From assembly GCA_038207625.1 (NCBI GenBank), contig JBBQZO010000040.1, forward strand, positions 1 to 55,318: a stretch of DNA of 55,318 nt, given 5' to 3'. The notes under the pieces were generated by a model. That model did no database searches and was not told the DNA's origin. It worked only from the letters and a program-made list of their open reading frames with translations. Positions within the stretch are counted from its first letter, which is position 1. Every line of letters starts with the position of its first letter. This DNA is from JBBQZO01 sp038207625. GTDB taxonomy: Bacteria; Pseudomonadota; Gammaproteobacteria; Burkholderiales; Burkholderiaceae_D. This document shows, in pieces, positions 6,735 through 15,182 of this stretch. The position numbers were made by a program, and so were the translations under genes.

Positions 6735-8782
6735 CAGTCGACCCGCGCCTCGTCGGGGGCTTCTGCAGCCGGTTCGGCCGGCGCAGCCTCGGCTGGCGCC
6801 GGCAGCTGCGCGGCGGGCGTAGCGACACGCGGCGTCGGCGCGCTCAGCGCCAGTGGCGTGACCGTCTGCGGCTTGGCCGCGGCCGGCGCAGCGCCTGCCA
6901 CCGGCGCGCTGCCGGCCGCCGGCAAGGGCGCGCTCGCAGCCGCCGGCAAGGATGCGCCGGGGATGGCCGGCGGCGGCGCCATCGGCGCACGCAGCGGCGC
7001 CACCGGGCGGTGGCGCATGCTGGCCTCGGTGCCGGACGCGAATTGGGCGGCCGCCGCGTCCGGGCGCACGATATTGCGCACCAGATGGGGCGTGATCGAG
7101 AGCACGATCTCAGTCTTGGAGCTGTCGTCGACGGTGCTGCCGAACAGGCGACCGAGCAGCGGCAGATCGCCCAGCCCGGGCAGCTTGTTGGCGTTGCTGC
7201 GTTCCTCGCCGCTGATCAGGCCGGCCAGCACCTGGTTCTCGCCGTCTTTCAGCTGCAGCATGGTGCTGGCCTGGCGCGTGCCCAAGTGGTAGGCCACGGT
7301 GCCGGACTTGGTGGTGATGCTGTCGACCAGATTGCTGACCTCCAGCCCGACCCGGATCGCCACCTCGTTGTTGAGGTAAATGGTCGGCTCGACGTTCAGG
7401 GTCAGGCCCACGTCGACGTAGCTCACCGTCTCCGAGGCGAAACCGCCGGCGCCGGGCGAGACGGTCACGCTGATGTTGGGCACCCGGTCGCCGATGACGA
7501 CCTTGGCCTTCTCGTGATTGCGCACGCGGATACGCGGATTAGCCAGGATGTTGGCGTCGCCGTCGGTCTTGTGCGCGTTCACCGTCAGGCTGGGCGTGCT
7601 GATGCCGATGCTTGAGCGGTTCAGCCCGCGCAAATCGTCCAGCGTCAGCCCCACGCCGCCGCTGGTCGACAGCGGCGTCAGCGACACGCCGTTCGGCCAC
7701 GCCACGCCCAGTTCCATCAGACGGCTGCGTTTGACTTCGAGCACTTCCACTTCCAGCATCACTTCCGGTTCGGCCACGTCCTGCAGCGCGACGAGCTTGT
7801 CGGCCAGGCGCACCGCGTCGGCGTTGTCGCGCAGGATCACCAGGTTGAGCTTTTCGTCGACCACCACGTCGCGCGACTTGAGGATGGTCTTGAAGGTGTT
7901 GGCGATGCTCTTCGCGTCGGCATTGGCCAGGAAATAGGTCTTCACCACCATCTCCTGGTATTCCTTGAGCTTGGCGGCGATGTTCGGATAGATCAGCACC
8001 GTATTGCCGTCGAGGACCTGCTGCTCGAGCTGATTGCTCACCAACAGGTAATAAATGGCCGCCTCGATGTTGCTGTCTTTGAGGAAGATCGAGGCCTTCA
8101 TGTCGGTCTTGACGTCCTTGTCGAACACGAAGTTCAGCCCGGAGCCGCGCGCGATTACTTCGAACACCTGGCGTAGCGGGGTATCCTTGAATTCGATCGA
8201 GATGGGTTTTTTGAACATCTGCGCCAGCCCGCCAGGCGCTGCCGGCGCCGGCGTGGCGCTGTCGTCGAGGCTGCGCAGCAGTGCGCGCGCGCCCTCGTGC
8301 TGGGGGCGCTCGACCAGCAGCGCGGCCAGCAGACGGCGCGCCGCCTCGGGATCGTTGTGCAAGGCGGCGCTGTGCGCCTGCGCCAGTAGCGTGGCCACGC
8401 GTGCGTCTTCGCCTTGCGCGCGCAGACCGGCGCGCGCGCGTTCGTTGGCCGGGTCCAGTTCCAGCACGCGCTGCCAGTTGGCCGGTGCATTCAGGCCAGC
8501 AGCGACCGCGTTGTCGGCCTGCGCCAGCCGCGCGCGCACCGCCTGGTCGCGCGTGCGGGTGTAGGCCAGCCGGTATTTGGCGTTACCGGGATCGCGTTCG
8601 ATCGCCTCGCGAAACTTGGCCATCGCGGCCGGCACCTGCTGTTGCGCGGCCAGCTGTTCGCCGTCGCGGTAGGCCAGCTGCGCGGCGCAGCCGGCCAATG
8701 ACAGCAGCAACAGCGGCGCCGCCAGCCGTGCGGCCAGGGTCGGAATGCGGCGCGCACGCGCTGCGGAACGAAGACGAACCAT
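6734..8782 (-). CDS. Secretin (GspD/PilQ/MshL superfamily) with TPR-like N-terminus
   Basis: 682 aa from the ATG at 8782 (TGATG overlap with the upstream gene). Lipoprotein-type signal with LLSLAGC near residue 30. Residues ~35-190 form TPR-like helical repeats (FREAIERDPGNAKYRLAY; VLELDPANERARAGL). Then a secretin N-domain region (ISIEFKDTPLRQVFEVIA) and the secretin core (ILANPRIRVRNHEKAKVVIGDRVP; GLGDLPLLGRLFG; EIVLSITPHLV). The last ~110 residues are Ala/Pro-rich. Secretins make the outer-membrane ring of type II secretion and type IV pilus machines. The TPR front in place of several standard N domains marks it as a type II/MSHA-like variant rather than a classical GspD. Confidence 0.92.
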   Translation of the reverse strand: MVRLRSAARARRIPTLAARLAAPLLLLSLAGCAAQLAYRDGEQLAAQQQVPAAMAKFREAIERDPGNAKYRLAYTRTRDQAVRARLAQADNAVAAGLNAPANWQRVLELDPANERARAGLRAQGEDARVATLLAQAHSAALHNDPEAARRLLAALLVERPQHEGARALLRSLDDSATPAPAAPGGLAQMFKKPISIEFKDTPLRQVFEVIARGSGLNFVFDKDVKTDMKASIFLKDSNIEAAIYYLLVSNQLEQQVLDGNTVLIYPNIAAKLKEYQEMVVKTYFLANADAKSIANTFKTILKSRDVVVDEKLNLVILRDNADAVRLADKLVALQDVAEPEVMLEVEVLEVKRSRLMELGVAWPNGVSLTPLSTSGGVGLTLDDLRGLNRSSIGISTPSLTVNAHKTDGDANILANPRIRVRNHEKAKVVIGDRVPNISVTVSPGAGGFASETVSYVDVGLTLNVEPTIYLNNEVAIRVGLEVSNLVDSITTKSGTVAYHLGTRQASTMLQLKDGENQVLAGLISGEERSNANKLPGLGDLPLLGRLFGSTVDDSSKTEIVLSITPHLVRNIVRPDAAAAQFASGTEASMRHRPVAPLRAPMAPPPAIPGASLPAAASAPLPAAGSAPVAGAAPAAAKPQTVTPLALSAPTPRVATPAAQLPAPAEAAPAEPAAEAPDEARVD

Positions 8783-9312
8783 CAATTGAAAACTCCGATA
8801 TTGAGCTGTTGTACCTGGTTCAAAGGCAAATAAGTGAGCGTGAGGGTGGGCGGTGCGATCGCGTCGACCCGGTACACGCCGTCGATCACCAGCTTGGCGC
8901 GCACGATGACGGTGCGCTCGCCCTGGGCCAGAAACACCTCCCACTGGCCGTCGCCCCAGGACTTGCCCAGTACGGTGAACGGCAGCGGCGGCGCGCTTGG
9001 TGCGGGCGCCGGCTGGACCGACTGCCGCGGCGGCGGCGGTGGCGGCGGGGTCCAGTCCTTGGCGCCGAACAGGCTGGCGTCGTCCGGATCGCCCGCGCCG
9101 ATCAGGTCGGCGCGCGCCAGCAGACGTCCGACCGGCACGTCCAGCGGCGCGCTGGCCGCGCCGCTGGCGCGCGGCGCCGACGGTGCGGCGGTGCGCGCCG
9201 GCTGACGCGGCGCCGCTTCGGCCACGCCGTCGCTGCCGGCCTTGTCGCCAAACAGCACCAGCGCGCCCGTCAGCGTCAGCGCGCCGCCCAACAGAATATG
9301 GCGCCGCTTCAT
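8782..9312 (-). CDS. GspC/PilP/MshK-like inner-membrane accessory protein
   Basis: 176 aa, ATG at 9312 overlapping the upstream stop (ATGA). One N-terminal membrane segment (ILLGGALTLTGALVLFG), a Pro/Ala-rich linker with a run of seven prolines, and a small C-terminal beta domain (PFTVLGKSWGDGQWEVFLAQGE, LTYLPLNQVQQLNIG). The position between the PilO-like protein and the secretin, and this layout, fit a protein that links the inner-membrane platform to the secretin, as GspC or PilP do. No direct sequence motif proves it. Confidence 0.7.
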   Translation of the reverse strand: MKRRHILLGGALTLTGALVLFGDKAGSDGVAEAAPRQPARTAAPSAPRASGAASAPLDVPVGRLLARADLIGAGDPDDASLFGAKDWTPPPPPPPRQSVQPAPAPSAPPLPFTVLGKSWGDGQWEVFLAQGERTVIVRAKLVIDGVYRVDAIAPPTLTLTYLPLNQVQQLNIGVFN

Positions 9313-9875
9313 GGCTGCGCCTCGGCGTCGCTCAGGTAGACAGTCAGGCGCAGGCGCGCCTGCAGCGTCGCGTCGGCGATTTTTTCGCGCCGGAAGCTGA
9401 TCTCGTCGAGCGACGCGAATGGAATCGCGTCCAGCGTCTTCAGGCAAAAGCGCCACACGTCGCGATAACTGCCGGTCACCGGCAGCACAATCTGGTAAGT
9501 GTAAAAACGTCCGCTGCGCTCAAAGCCGGGCGTGTACTGGCCCGAACTGAGCGTCAGGCCCGTCTTGGCGGCGATCGCGAACAAGGTCTTGACCTGCTGC
9601 TCGGCATAGCGGCGCTGGCCCAGTGCAGCGTAAAAATCAACCAGGTTGCGCCCGCTGTCGGGCAGGCGCGGCGGCGCCACCGGCACCGGCGCCGCCCGGT
9701 CGACAGCGCCCGCCTGCGCGCTGCGCGCATGTTCGAGACGCGCATGCGGGCGCTGCCACAGCCAGGCGACAGCGCCCGCCGCGCACAGCGCTGCGCCCAA
9801 CAAGCTGATGGTGCCGCGCCGTGCCAGCCAAAGCCGCAGCGCGAGCGCGCCGCCAGCCGCATCGAAGCCGCTCAT
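9309..9875 (-). CDS. PilO/GspM-like inner-membrane protein
   Basis: 188 aa; ATG at 9875 overlaps the upstream stop (ATGA). A single membrane segment near residues 20-43 (ISLLGAALCAAGAVAWLW) is followed by a ~140-residue periplasmic domain with a ferredoxin-like feel (GRFYTYQIVLPVTGSYRDVWRF). Position after a PilN-like gene and topology fit PilO/GspM, which pair with PilN/GspL in the inner-membrane alignment complex. Confidence 0.72.
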   Translation of the reverse strand: MSGFDAAGGALALRLWLARRGTISLLGAALCAAGAVAWLWQRPHARLEHARSAQAGAVDRAAPVPVAPPRLPDSGRNLVDFYAALGQRRYAEQQVKTLFAIAAKTGLTLSSGQYTPGFERSGRFYTYQIVLPVTGSYRDVWRFCLKTLDAIPFASLDEISFRREKIADATLQARLRLTVYLSDAEAQP

Positions 9876-10420
9876 GGCGCCGCCGCGCTGGCCGACCAGC
9901 GTACTTCGAGCGTGAAGCGCAACGGCATATTGGTATCCTGTTCGTTGATGTCGTGCTTGATCAGTGCTGCGCCGACAAAAAACTCCTGCGCCTTGAGCTG
10001 TTCGACGTAAGCGAGCATGTCGGCGCTGTTCTTCGTTTCGGCCTGGATGCGCAGCGTGCGCGTCTTCGGCTCCGGGTCCAGCGCCAGCAGCGCGACGTTC
10101 GGCGGCGTGGCCGCTTCGATCGCCTCGGCCAGGTCGCGCCACGGCAGGTTCAGTTGCAGCAGCGCGCCGTTGACGGCGTTGGCCTGGGCTGGTGGAACGG
10201 CCACGCTGACCTGCGCCACACGCACTGGTGCCGGCGCGCCGGCGACGCGCCGCTCGCGCGCGTCGTTGCGCACCTGTTCGCCGTGCAGCGCCACCAGCGC
10301 GACGGCGGCGCTGACGCACAAGGCCAGTCCCGCGCCGGCCAGCAGCCAGCCGGCCGGCCCGGTTGCGCTGACGCTGCGGCGCACGCTGGCGGGCGCAAAA
10401 TCGATACGGACCGGCTTCAT
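9872..10420 (-). CDS. PilN-like inner-membrane protein
   Basis: 182 aa; ATG at 10420 overlaps the PilM-like stop (ATGA). Short cytoplasmic N-terminus (MKPVRIDFAP), a membrane segment around residues 23-45, then a periplasmic domain (WRDLAEAIEAATPPNVALLALDPEPKTRTLRIQAE), the typical PilN/GspL-C layout. Early PilN residues usually dock in the PilM groove, consistent with the upstream gene. Confidence 0.75.
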   Translation of the reverse strand: MKPVRIDFAPASVRRSVSATGPAGWLLAGAGLALCVSAAVALVALHGEQVRNDARERRVAGAPAPVRVAQVSVAVPPAQANAVNGALLQLNLPWRDLAEAIEAATPPNVALLALDPEPKTRTLRIQAETKNSADMLAYVEQLKAQEFFVGAALIKHDINEQDTNMPLRFTLEVRWSASAAAP

Positions 10421-11235
10421 GCGTATGCTCCCGTCACGGCCAGTGCCGCACCACCGGTCAGCGCCGGCGTGGCGCGCGCCCGTTCGAGCTGGCCGCAGGC
10501 AAAGCCGGCCGCGCCGGCGCCGTCCAGCCAGCGCTGCGGCAGGTCGCCGCACGCGGCAACGCGAACCGGCGCGGCAAGGTTCAAATACAGCGCCTCGCGC
10601 TCGACCTGGCCCTGCAGCCACGCCAGCGTGGCACGCGGCGCGATCGGCGCGCTGCGCACGGCCAGCAGGTCGGCACCGTCAACAACGCCCACCGTGAGCA
10701 GCTCGCCATGCACCAGCGCGAACCACGCTTGCGCGGGCAGCGCAGCGCGCCAGCGGTTCCACGCCTTGATGAATTGCGGCGTGATCTCGCGCAGGCACAA
10801 GCGCTCCTCGCGGGCCACCTCCAGCAGCGCCGGCAGCAACGCCGGGGCCGCAGCGGCGGCCCAGAACGGCGCGCGCACATCCCAATCGGCGCACACGTTC
10901 GACAGATCGCAGCTCTCGCCGTACAGACTTTGGTAGCGCAGCATGGCGGCCGCCTCCAGGTCGGCCAGCCGGGACGCGTGCAAAGGCGGCGTCACGCGCC
11001 ACAGCCGCACCAGCTCGTCGGCCAGCACCACCGTCAGCGCGTGGCCACGCCACGCGCCGGCGCCCAGCAAGCCACGCAGGGCCGGTGTAAACAGCCCCGG
11101 CGTGTCCAGCGTGCCGGGCGCAAGCGCCAGTTCGGCGATCAATTCGGTGGCGCCGCCCCAGCGCTTGCGGCGCATCAGCGTCAGGGTGTCGCGCGCGACG
11201 CCCAGGTGCAGGGTATGGCTGAAACGTTCAAGCAT
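10417..11235 (-). CDS. PilM/GspL-like cytoplasmic actin-fold protein
   Basis: 272 aa with no signal peptide or clear membrane span. Position between the GspE ATPase and the PilN-like gene, and the alternation of short strands and Ala-rich helices, fit the actin-like PilM/MshI/GspL-N family. I see no intact phosphate-binding motif, and sequence conservation in this family is low, so the call rests mainly on gene order. The ATG at 11235 overlaps the gspE stop by 8 bp. Confidence 0.62.
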   Translation of the reverse strand: MLERFSHTLHLGVARDTLTLMRRKRWGGATELIAELALAPGTLDTPGLFTPALRGLLGAGAWRGHALTVVLADELVRLWRVTPPLHASRLADLEAAAMLRYQSLYGESCDLSNVCADWDVRAPFWAAAAAPALLPALLEVAREERLCLREITPQFIKAWNRWRAALPAQAWFALVHGELLTVGVVDGADLLAVRSAPIAPRATLAWLQGQVEREALYLNLAAPVRVAACGDLPQRWLDGAGAAGFACGQLERARATPALTGGAALAVTGAYA

Positions 11236-12934
11236 GCAGGGTCACCCGTCTGATTTCGGTCAGCGTGGTGGCGCCACGCTTGACCAGTTCGAGCGCGGCC
11301 AGGCGCAGGCTGCGCGTGCCGTTGGCATAGGCGGCCGCCTTGATCTGGCGGATCGGGCGCTTGTCGACGATCAGCTCGCGGATCTCGTCGTTAAGCGTCA
11401 GGATTTCGGCGATCGAGCGGCGCCCCTTGTAGCCGGTGCCGCGGCAGTCGCCGCAGCCCTTGCCTTCCGTGAAGAGGAATTCGCGCACATCGGCGCGCTC
11501 GAGGTTGACCGCCGCCAGCGCGGCGTCCGACGGCGTGTGCCGCGCCGCGCAATGGGGGCAGTTGGTGCGCACCAGGCGCTGGGCCCAGATGCCGTTCAAC
11601 GCCGACACGAAGGCGTACGGATCGATGCCCATGTGGGTGAAGCGACCGAACACGTCGAACACATTATTGGCGTGCACCGTCGTCAACACCAGGTGACCGG
11701 TCAGCGCCGACTGCACGGCGATTTCGGCCGTCTCGCGGTCGCGAATCTCGCCCACCATGATCTTGTCCGGATCGTGGCGCAGGATCGAGCGCAGACCCTT
11801 GGCAAACGTCAGGCCCTTCTTTTCGTTGACGGGAATTTGCAGGATGCCGGGCAACTGGTACTCGACCGGATCTTCAATGGTGATGATCTTTTCGCGCCCG
11901 TTGTGAATTTCGGTCAGCGCCGCGTACAGCGTGGTGGTCTTGCCCGAGCCGGTCGGCCCCGTCACCAGCAGCATGCCGTAGGCTTCCTGGGCCAGTGCGC
12001 GCAAGGTGGCCAGCGACGGCGCGTCAAAACCGAGCGCCTCCAGCGTTAGCGAACCGTAGGCTTCGATCATGGCGCGCTTGTCCAGAATCCGGATCACCGC
12101 ATCTTCGCCGTGAATGCTGGGCATGATCGACACGCGCAGGTCGATGTCGCGCCCGCCCGCCTCGACCCGGAAACTGCCGTCCTGCGGCACGCGCCGTTCG
12201 GAGATGTCCAGTTCGGCCAGCACCTTCAGGCGCGAGATAACCTGCTCGGCCACGTCGATGCCGTTCACCGACGTGGCGTGATCGAGCACGCCGTCGACCC
12301 GGTACTTGACGGCCAGCCCGCCGGACGTCGATTCGAGGTGGATGTCGGAGGCGCCCGCCTTGAGCGCGTCGTACAGGGTCGAGTTGACCAGCTTGACGGC
12401 CGGACTGGCCGCCTCGCTGACGGACGAAAACGACAGCACGGTGGCGCTCTTGCCGTCGCGTTTGACCTCGCTGGTGCCGCTGGCCAGCCCATCGACCGCA
12501 CGCGCCGACTCCTCCTGCTTGGACAAATACGCCTGGATGTCGGAGGCCAGCGCCAGCGCCAGCGTCAACGGCTGCTGAACCGGCGCGCCGGCGCGCGCGC
12601 CCAGCCAGGTTTGCAGGTCCAGGTCGAACGGGTCGGCCAGCACGCCGAGCAAGTCGCCGGCGGCGCCGCGCAACAGCACGCAATGGCGCGCCAACGCCTG
12701 CGCCAGCGGCAGCCGGTCAAACGCGGGACTATAGGCCAGCATGTCGAGCGTCTCCAGCACGGCCAGACCAAACGGTGCGGCCAGCGCCTGCACCAGCGTG
12801 CGCGCATCCTGGCCGCTGGCCGCCTCAAGTTCCTCGAGCAGCGGGCGGCGCGAGACGGCGCTGGCGGCGCGCGCCTTGGCCAGCAGCGCCGGCGCGATCG
12901 ACGGCGGCGCCAGCGTTTTCAAGATGGCCGTCAT
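11228..12934 (-). CDS. GspE/PilB-family secretion ATPase
   Basis: 568 aa hexameric motor ATPase. N-terminal GspE-N-like region (~1-150), then the core: DIHLESTSGGLAVKYRVDG, Walker A GPTGSGKTTTLY near residue 325, Asp box IITIEDPVEYQLPG, Walker B-region IMVGEIRDRETAEIA, His box LTTVHANN, and a zinc-binding module with CPHC and CGDC. All catalytic elements look intact. It should power pseudopilus assembly via the GspF-like partner encoded next; the stop/start overlap is ATGA. Confidence 0.95.
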   Translation of the reverse strand: MTAILKTLAPPSIAPALLAKARAASAVSRRPLLEELEAASGQDARTLVQALAAPFGLAVLETLDMLAYSPAFDRLPLAQALARHCVLLRGAAGDLLGVLADPFDLDLQTWLGARAGAPVQQPLTLALALASDIQAYLSKQEESARAVDGLASGTSEVKRDGKSATVLSFSSVSEAASPAVKLVNSTLYDALKAGASDIHLESTSGGLAVKYRVDGVLDHATSVNGIDVAEQVISRLKVLAELDISERRVPQDGSFRVEAGGRDIDLRVSIMPSIHGEDAVIRILDKRAMIEAYGSLTLEALGFDAPSLATLRALAQEAYGMLLVTGPTGSGKTTTLYAALTEIHNGREKIITIEDPVEYQLPGILQIPVNEKKGLTFAKGLRSILRHDPDKIMVGEIRDRETAEIAVQSALTGHLVLTTVHANNVFDVFGRFTHMGIDPYAFVSALNGIWAQRLVRTNCPHCAARHTPSDAALAAVNLERADVREFLFTEGKGCGDCRGTGYKGRRSIAEILTLNDEIRELIVDKRPIRQIKAAAYANGTRSLRLAALELVKRGATTLTEIRRVTLHA

Positions 12935-14118
12935 GACATGTCTCCCGCCAGATCGAAGATCGGCATATACAGCAGTACCACGATGGTGCCCACGATCAGG
13001 CCGATGGCCGCCATCAGCAGCGGCTCGAAGGTGCGCGTGAAGCGTTCTATCCAGCGGCCGATTTCGCCGTCGTAAAAGGCGGCCGACTGGGTCAGCATCG
13101 GCCCCATGTCGCCGGTGCGCTCGCCCACGCGCAGCATGCGCAGCGAAATCGGGGTGGTCAGGCCGCTTTCCTCGAACGCGTCCGACATCTGGCGGCCCGA
13201 CTCGACCATGCCGCTGGCGCGGCGCAGGCCGGCCTTGATCAGCGGCGACACCATGCCCTGCACGGTGGCGATCGCCTGCACGATCGGGATGCCGCCTTCG
13301 GCGAGCATGCCCAGCGTCAGGTACAGCCGCGAGAGCTCGTAGATGCGCACCCGCTCGCTCACGCCGGGCAGGCGCGCCAGCAGCCGGCCGATGCCGCCCT
13401 GGGCCTTCAGGTGGCGCAGCAACAGCAGCAGCGCGGCGCCCGCACAGCCCAGCGCCGCCAGCAGCAGCGTCGTGTGCTGGGCCGCGAACTGGCCCCAGCC
13501 AAGCAGCAATTTGGACAGAAACGGCAGCTCGCGTCCGGCGCCCTGGTAGACCTCGGCGAAACGCGGCACCACGTAGGTGATCAGGAACAGGCTCACCCCG
13601 CCGCCCACGGCCAACAGGATGCTCGGATAGATGGCCGCGCTGACCAGCTTGGCGCGCACCACGTCGATGCGCTGCTGGTAGTCGATATAGCGCGACAAGG
13701 CGCGCGGCAAATCGCTGGTGCCTTCGGCCGCCTTGACGATGCCGACGTACAGGGGCGGAAAGCGTTCGGGCTGCTCGGCCAGCACGCTGGAAAAGCGCTT
13801 GCCTTCGCGCAGGCCTTCGAGCAGGCGCGTGAGCACGCCGGCGCTGGCCGGCGCGGCCTCTTTTTCGAGCAAGGCTTCGAGCGCCTCGACCACGCCCAGC
13901 CCGGCCGTCAACAGCGCCAGCAGCTCCTGGCTGAACAACACCAGCGACATGCCGCCGGCGCGCGCGCCACCGAGCGCACCGGCACCGGCGCGCCGGATCG
14001 ATGCGGCCAGCATGCCGCGCGCGCCCAACTGGCTGCGCGCATCGGCCTCGTCGCGCGCGTCGATGGTCAGCACGGACATCACATTATCGGCCGACAGGGC
14101 CCGCACTTCGAACTGCAT
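12931..14118 (-). CDS. GspF/PilC-family platform protein
   Basis: 395 aa from the ATG at 14118, chosen because GAGG lies 7 nt upstream; an in-frame TTG at 14124 is less likely. Two repeated T2SSF domains: first around GLGVVEALEAL-GKRFSSVLAEQPERFPPLY with a membrane span after it (YPSILLAVGGGVSLFLITYVVPRF), second around GIPIVQAIA-GRQMSDAFEESG ending in a hydrophobic helix (LLMAAIGLIVGTIVVLLYMPIF). This inner-membrane protein transmits ATPase motion to the pseudopilus. Confidence 0.94.
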   Translation of the reverse strand: MQFEVRALSADNVMSVLTIDARDEADARSQLGARGMLAASIRRAGAGALGGARAGGMSLVLFSQELLALLTAGLGVVEALEALLEKEAAPASAGVLTRLLEGLREGKRFSSVLAEQPERFPPLYVGIVKAAEGTSDLPRALSRYIDYQQRIDVVRAKLVSAAIYPSILLAVGGGVSLFLITYVVPRFAEVYQGAGRELPFLSKLLLGWGQFAAQHTTLLLAALGCAGAALLLLLRHLKAQGGIGRLLARLPGVSERVRIYELSRLYLTLGMLAEGGIPIVQAIATVQGMVSPLIKAGLRRASGMVESGRQMSDAFEESGLTTPISLRMLRVGERTGDMGPMLTQSAAFYDGEIGRWIERFTRTFEPLLMAAIGLIVGTIVVLLYMPIFDLAGDMS

Positions 14119-14151
14119 AAGCAAACCTCGTTTTCGCTAACGTGAATGGCA

Positions 14152-14361
14152 TCAAGTGCCGGTGTCGGCGTGCGCAGCGCAGCGGCCGGGCTGGCAGCAG
14201 CGGCCCAGGCCAGCGATCTCACAGTCGCCCGTGGCGTCGGGGGCGAGGCGCTGAGCAAAATGCGCCGGCCCCGCGCGGGCCGCCAGCAAGGCGATGCCAA
14301 CGATCAGCGGCGCCAGCGCGCGCGGCGTGACGCCGTGCTGCGCGCTACGCTGACTCACCAT
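14152..14361 (-). CDS. Small Cys-containing putative membrane or secreted protein
   Basis: 69 aa; the ATG at 14361 overlaps the stop of the coiled-coil gene by 7 bp, and the ORF fills the otherwise empty gap before gspF. An N-terminal hydrophobic stretch (LAPLIVGIALLAARAG) precedes a short tail with four Cys (CEIAGLGRCCQPGRC). I recognise no family. Support is the tight operon fit; against it, it is short and Ala/Arg-rich, as chance ORFs in GC-rich DNA often are. Confidence 0.42.
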   Translation of the reverse strand: MVSQRSAQHGVTPRALAPLIVGIALLAARAGPAHFAQRLAPDATGDCEIAGLGRCCQPGRCAAHADTGT

Positions 14362-15182
14362 TCGACACGCTCGAAAAAGCCTTTGACGTTCTTCACCAGC
14401 CGGTCCATGCCGCCCTGCTGGCGCGCCTTGACCAGCTGAACCTTGTCCCCGTCAAGCTTGCGCTGTTGCGCGCTGTCGCGCTCGCGCTGATCGCGCTCGG
14501 CCAGCTCTTGCGCGGCCTGCTTGCGCTGGGCCAGCTCGCGCTCGCGCGTTACGTCGGCCAGGCGCTCGGCGTCGAGTTTGTCGCGCAGCTCCTCGACCAT
14601 GTTCTCCACGCCCACTCGCGTCAACTGGGTCAGCACCTCGCGCTGCATGGTGCTGGCGACGCAGCTTTTTTCCTGATACATCGTGAGCACCTTTACGCCG
14701 AGCTGGTGCAGGCTCTCGTTTTTGGCCGCGCACGCCGACAGTGACGCGCTGCGCGCCGTCAGCGCCGCGTCCAGGCCGCGCCGCGCCTCCTCGGTCAGGC
14801 GCAAGGTCGCGCCGGTGTCGCTCAGGCGTTTGGCCGTCTCGTCTTGTTTTTGCTGCGCGTCCATCAGCCTGGCCTGCAGCGCGGCATTCTCCGCCAGGGC
14901 CGCCTCGAGCTGCTTTTCGAGCGCGGCGCGCTGCCGATTGGCCGCGTCGGCGCCCCGTTTGACCTGTTCGAGCTTGCCGCTCTTTTCCTTGAGCTGGGTA
15001 TCGAGTTCGGCTTTGCCCTGCGTCAGCTGCGACTGTTCCTGCTCCAGCGCATGCAGTTTCTGTTGCAGACGGCGCAGCTGCTCGCCGCCCTTTTTATCCT
15101 CGGCAGCAAAGGCTGACGCGCTGAGCGCCAAGGCCAGCAACCAGCCCCAGAAGCGCAGTTGTTTGTTCATCGCGCAGGCCAT
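14355..15182 (-). CDS. Periplasmic coiled-coil protein of the secretion operon
   Basis: 275 aa from the ATG at 15182, which shares a base with the porin stop (TGATG); a second ATG at 15170 is equally plausible. Signal peptide (FWGWLLALALSASAFA-AED), then a long charged coiled coil (about 30-135, heptads such as LRRLQQKLHALEQEQ), a short Cys-containing segment (SLSACAAKNESLHQLGVKVL...KSC) and a second coiled coil with many Glu/Arg/Gln. Coiled coils of this kind can span the periplasm or tether outer-membrane parts. It lies between the porin and the secretion machine and is presumably part of the same complex or its substrate (inference). Confidence 0.8.
   Translation of the reverse strand: MACAMNKQLRFWGWLLALALSASAFAAEDKKGGEQLRRLQQKLHALEQEQSQLTQGKAELDTQLKEKSGKLEQVKRGADAANRQRAALEKQLEAALAENAALQARLMDAQQKQDETAKRLSDTGATLRLTEEARRGLDAALTARSASLSACAAKNESLHQLGVKVLTMYQEKSCVASTMQREVLTQLTRVGVENMVEELRDKLDAERLADVTRERELAQRKQAAQELAERDQRERDSAQQRKLDGDKVQLVKARQQGGMDRLVKNVKGFFERVEW

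Noticed and set aside
5866..6828. A 320-codon frame including the GspG-like pseudopilin at its end
   Set aside because: The first ~190 codons overlap the other pseudopilin and secretin in a different frame and have shadow composition; the true start is the ATG at 6261 with GGAGG.
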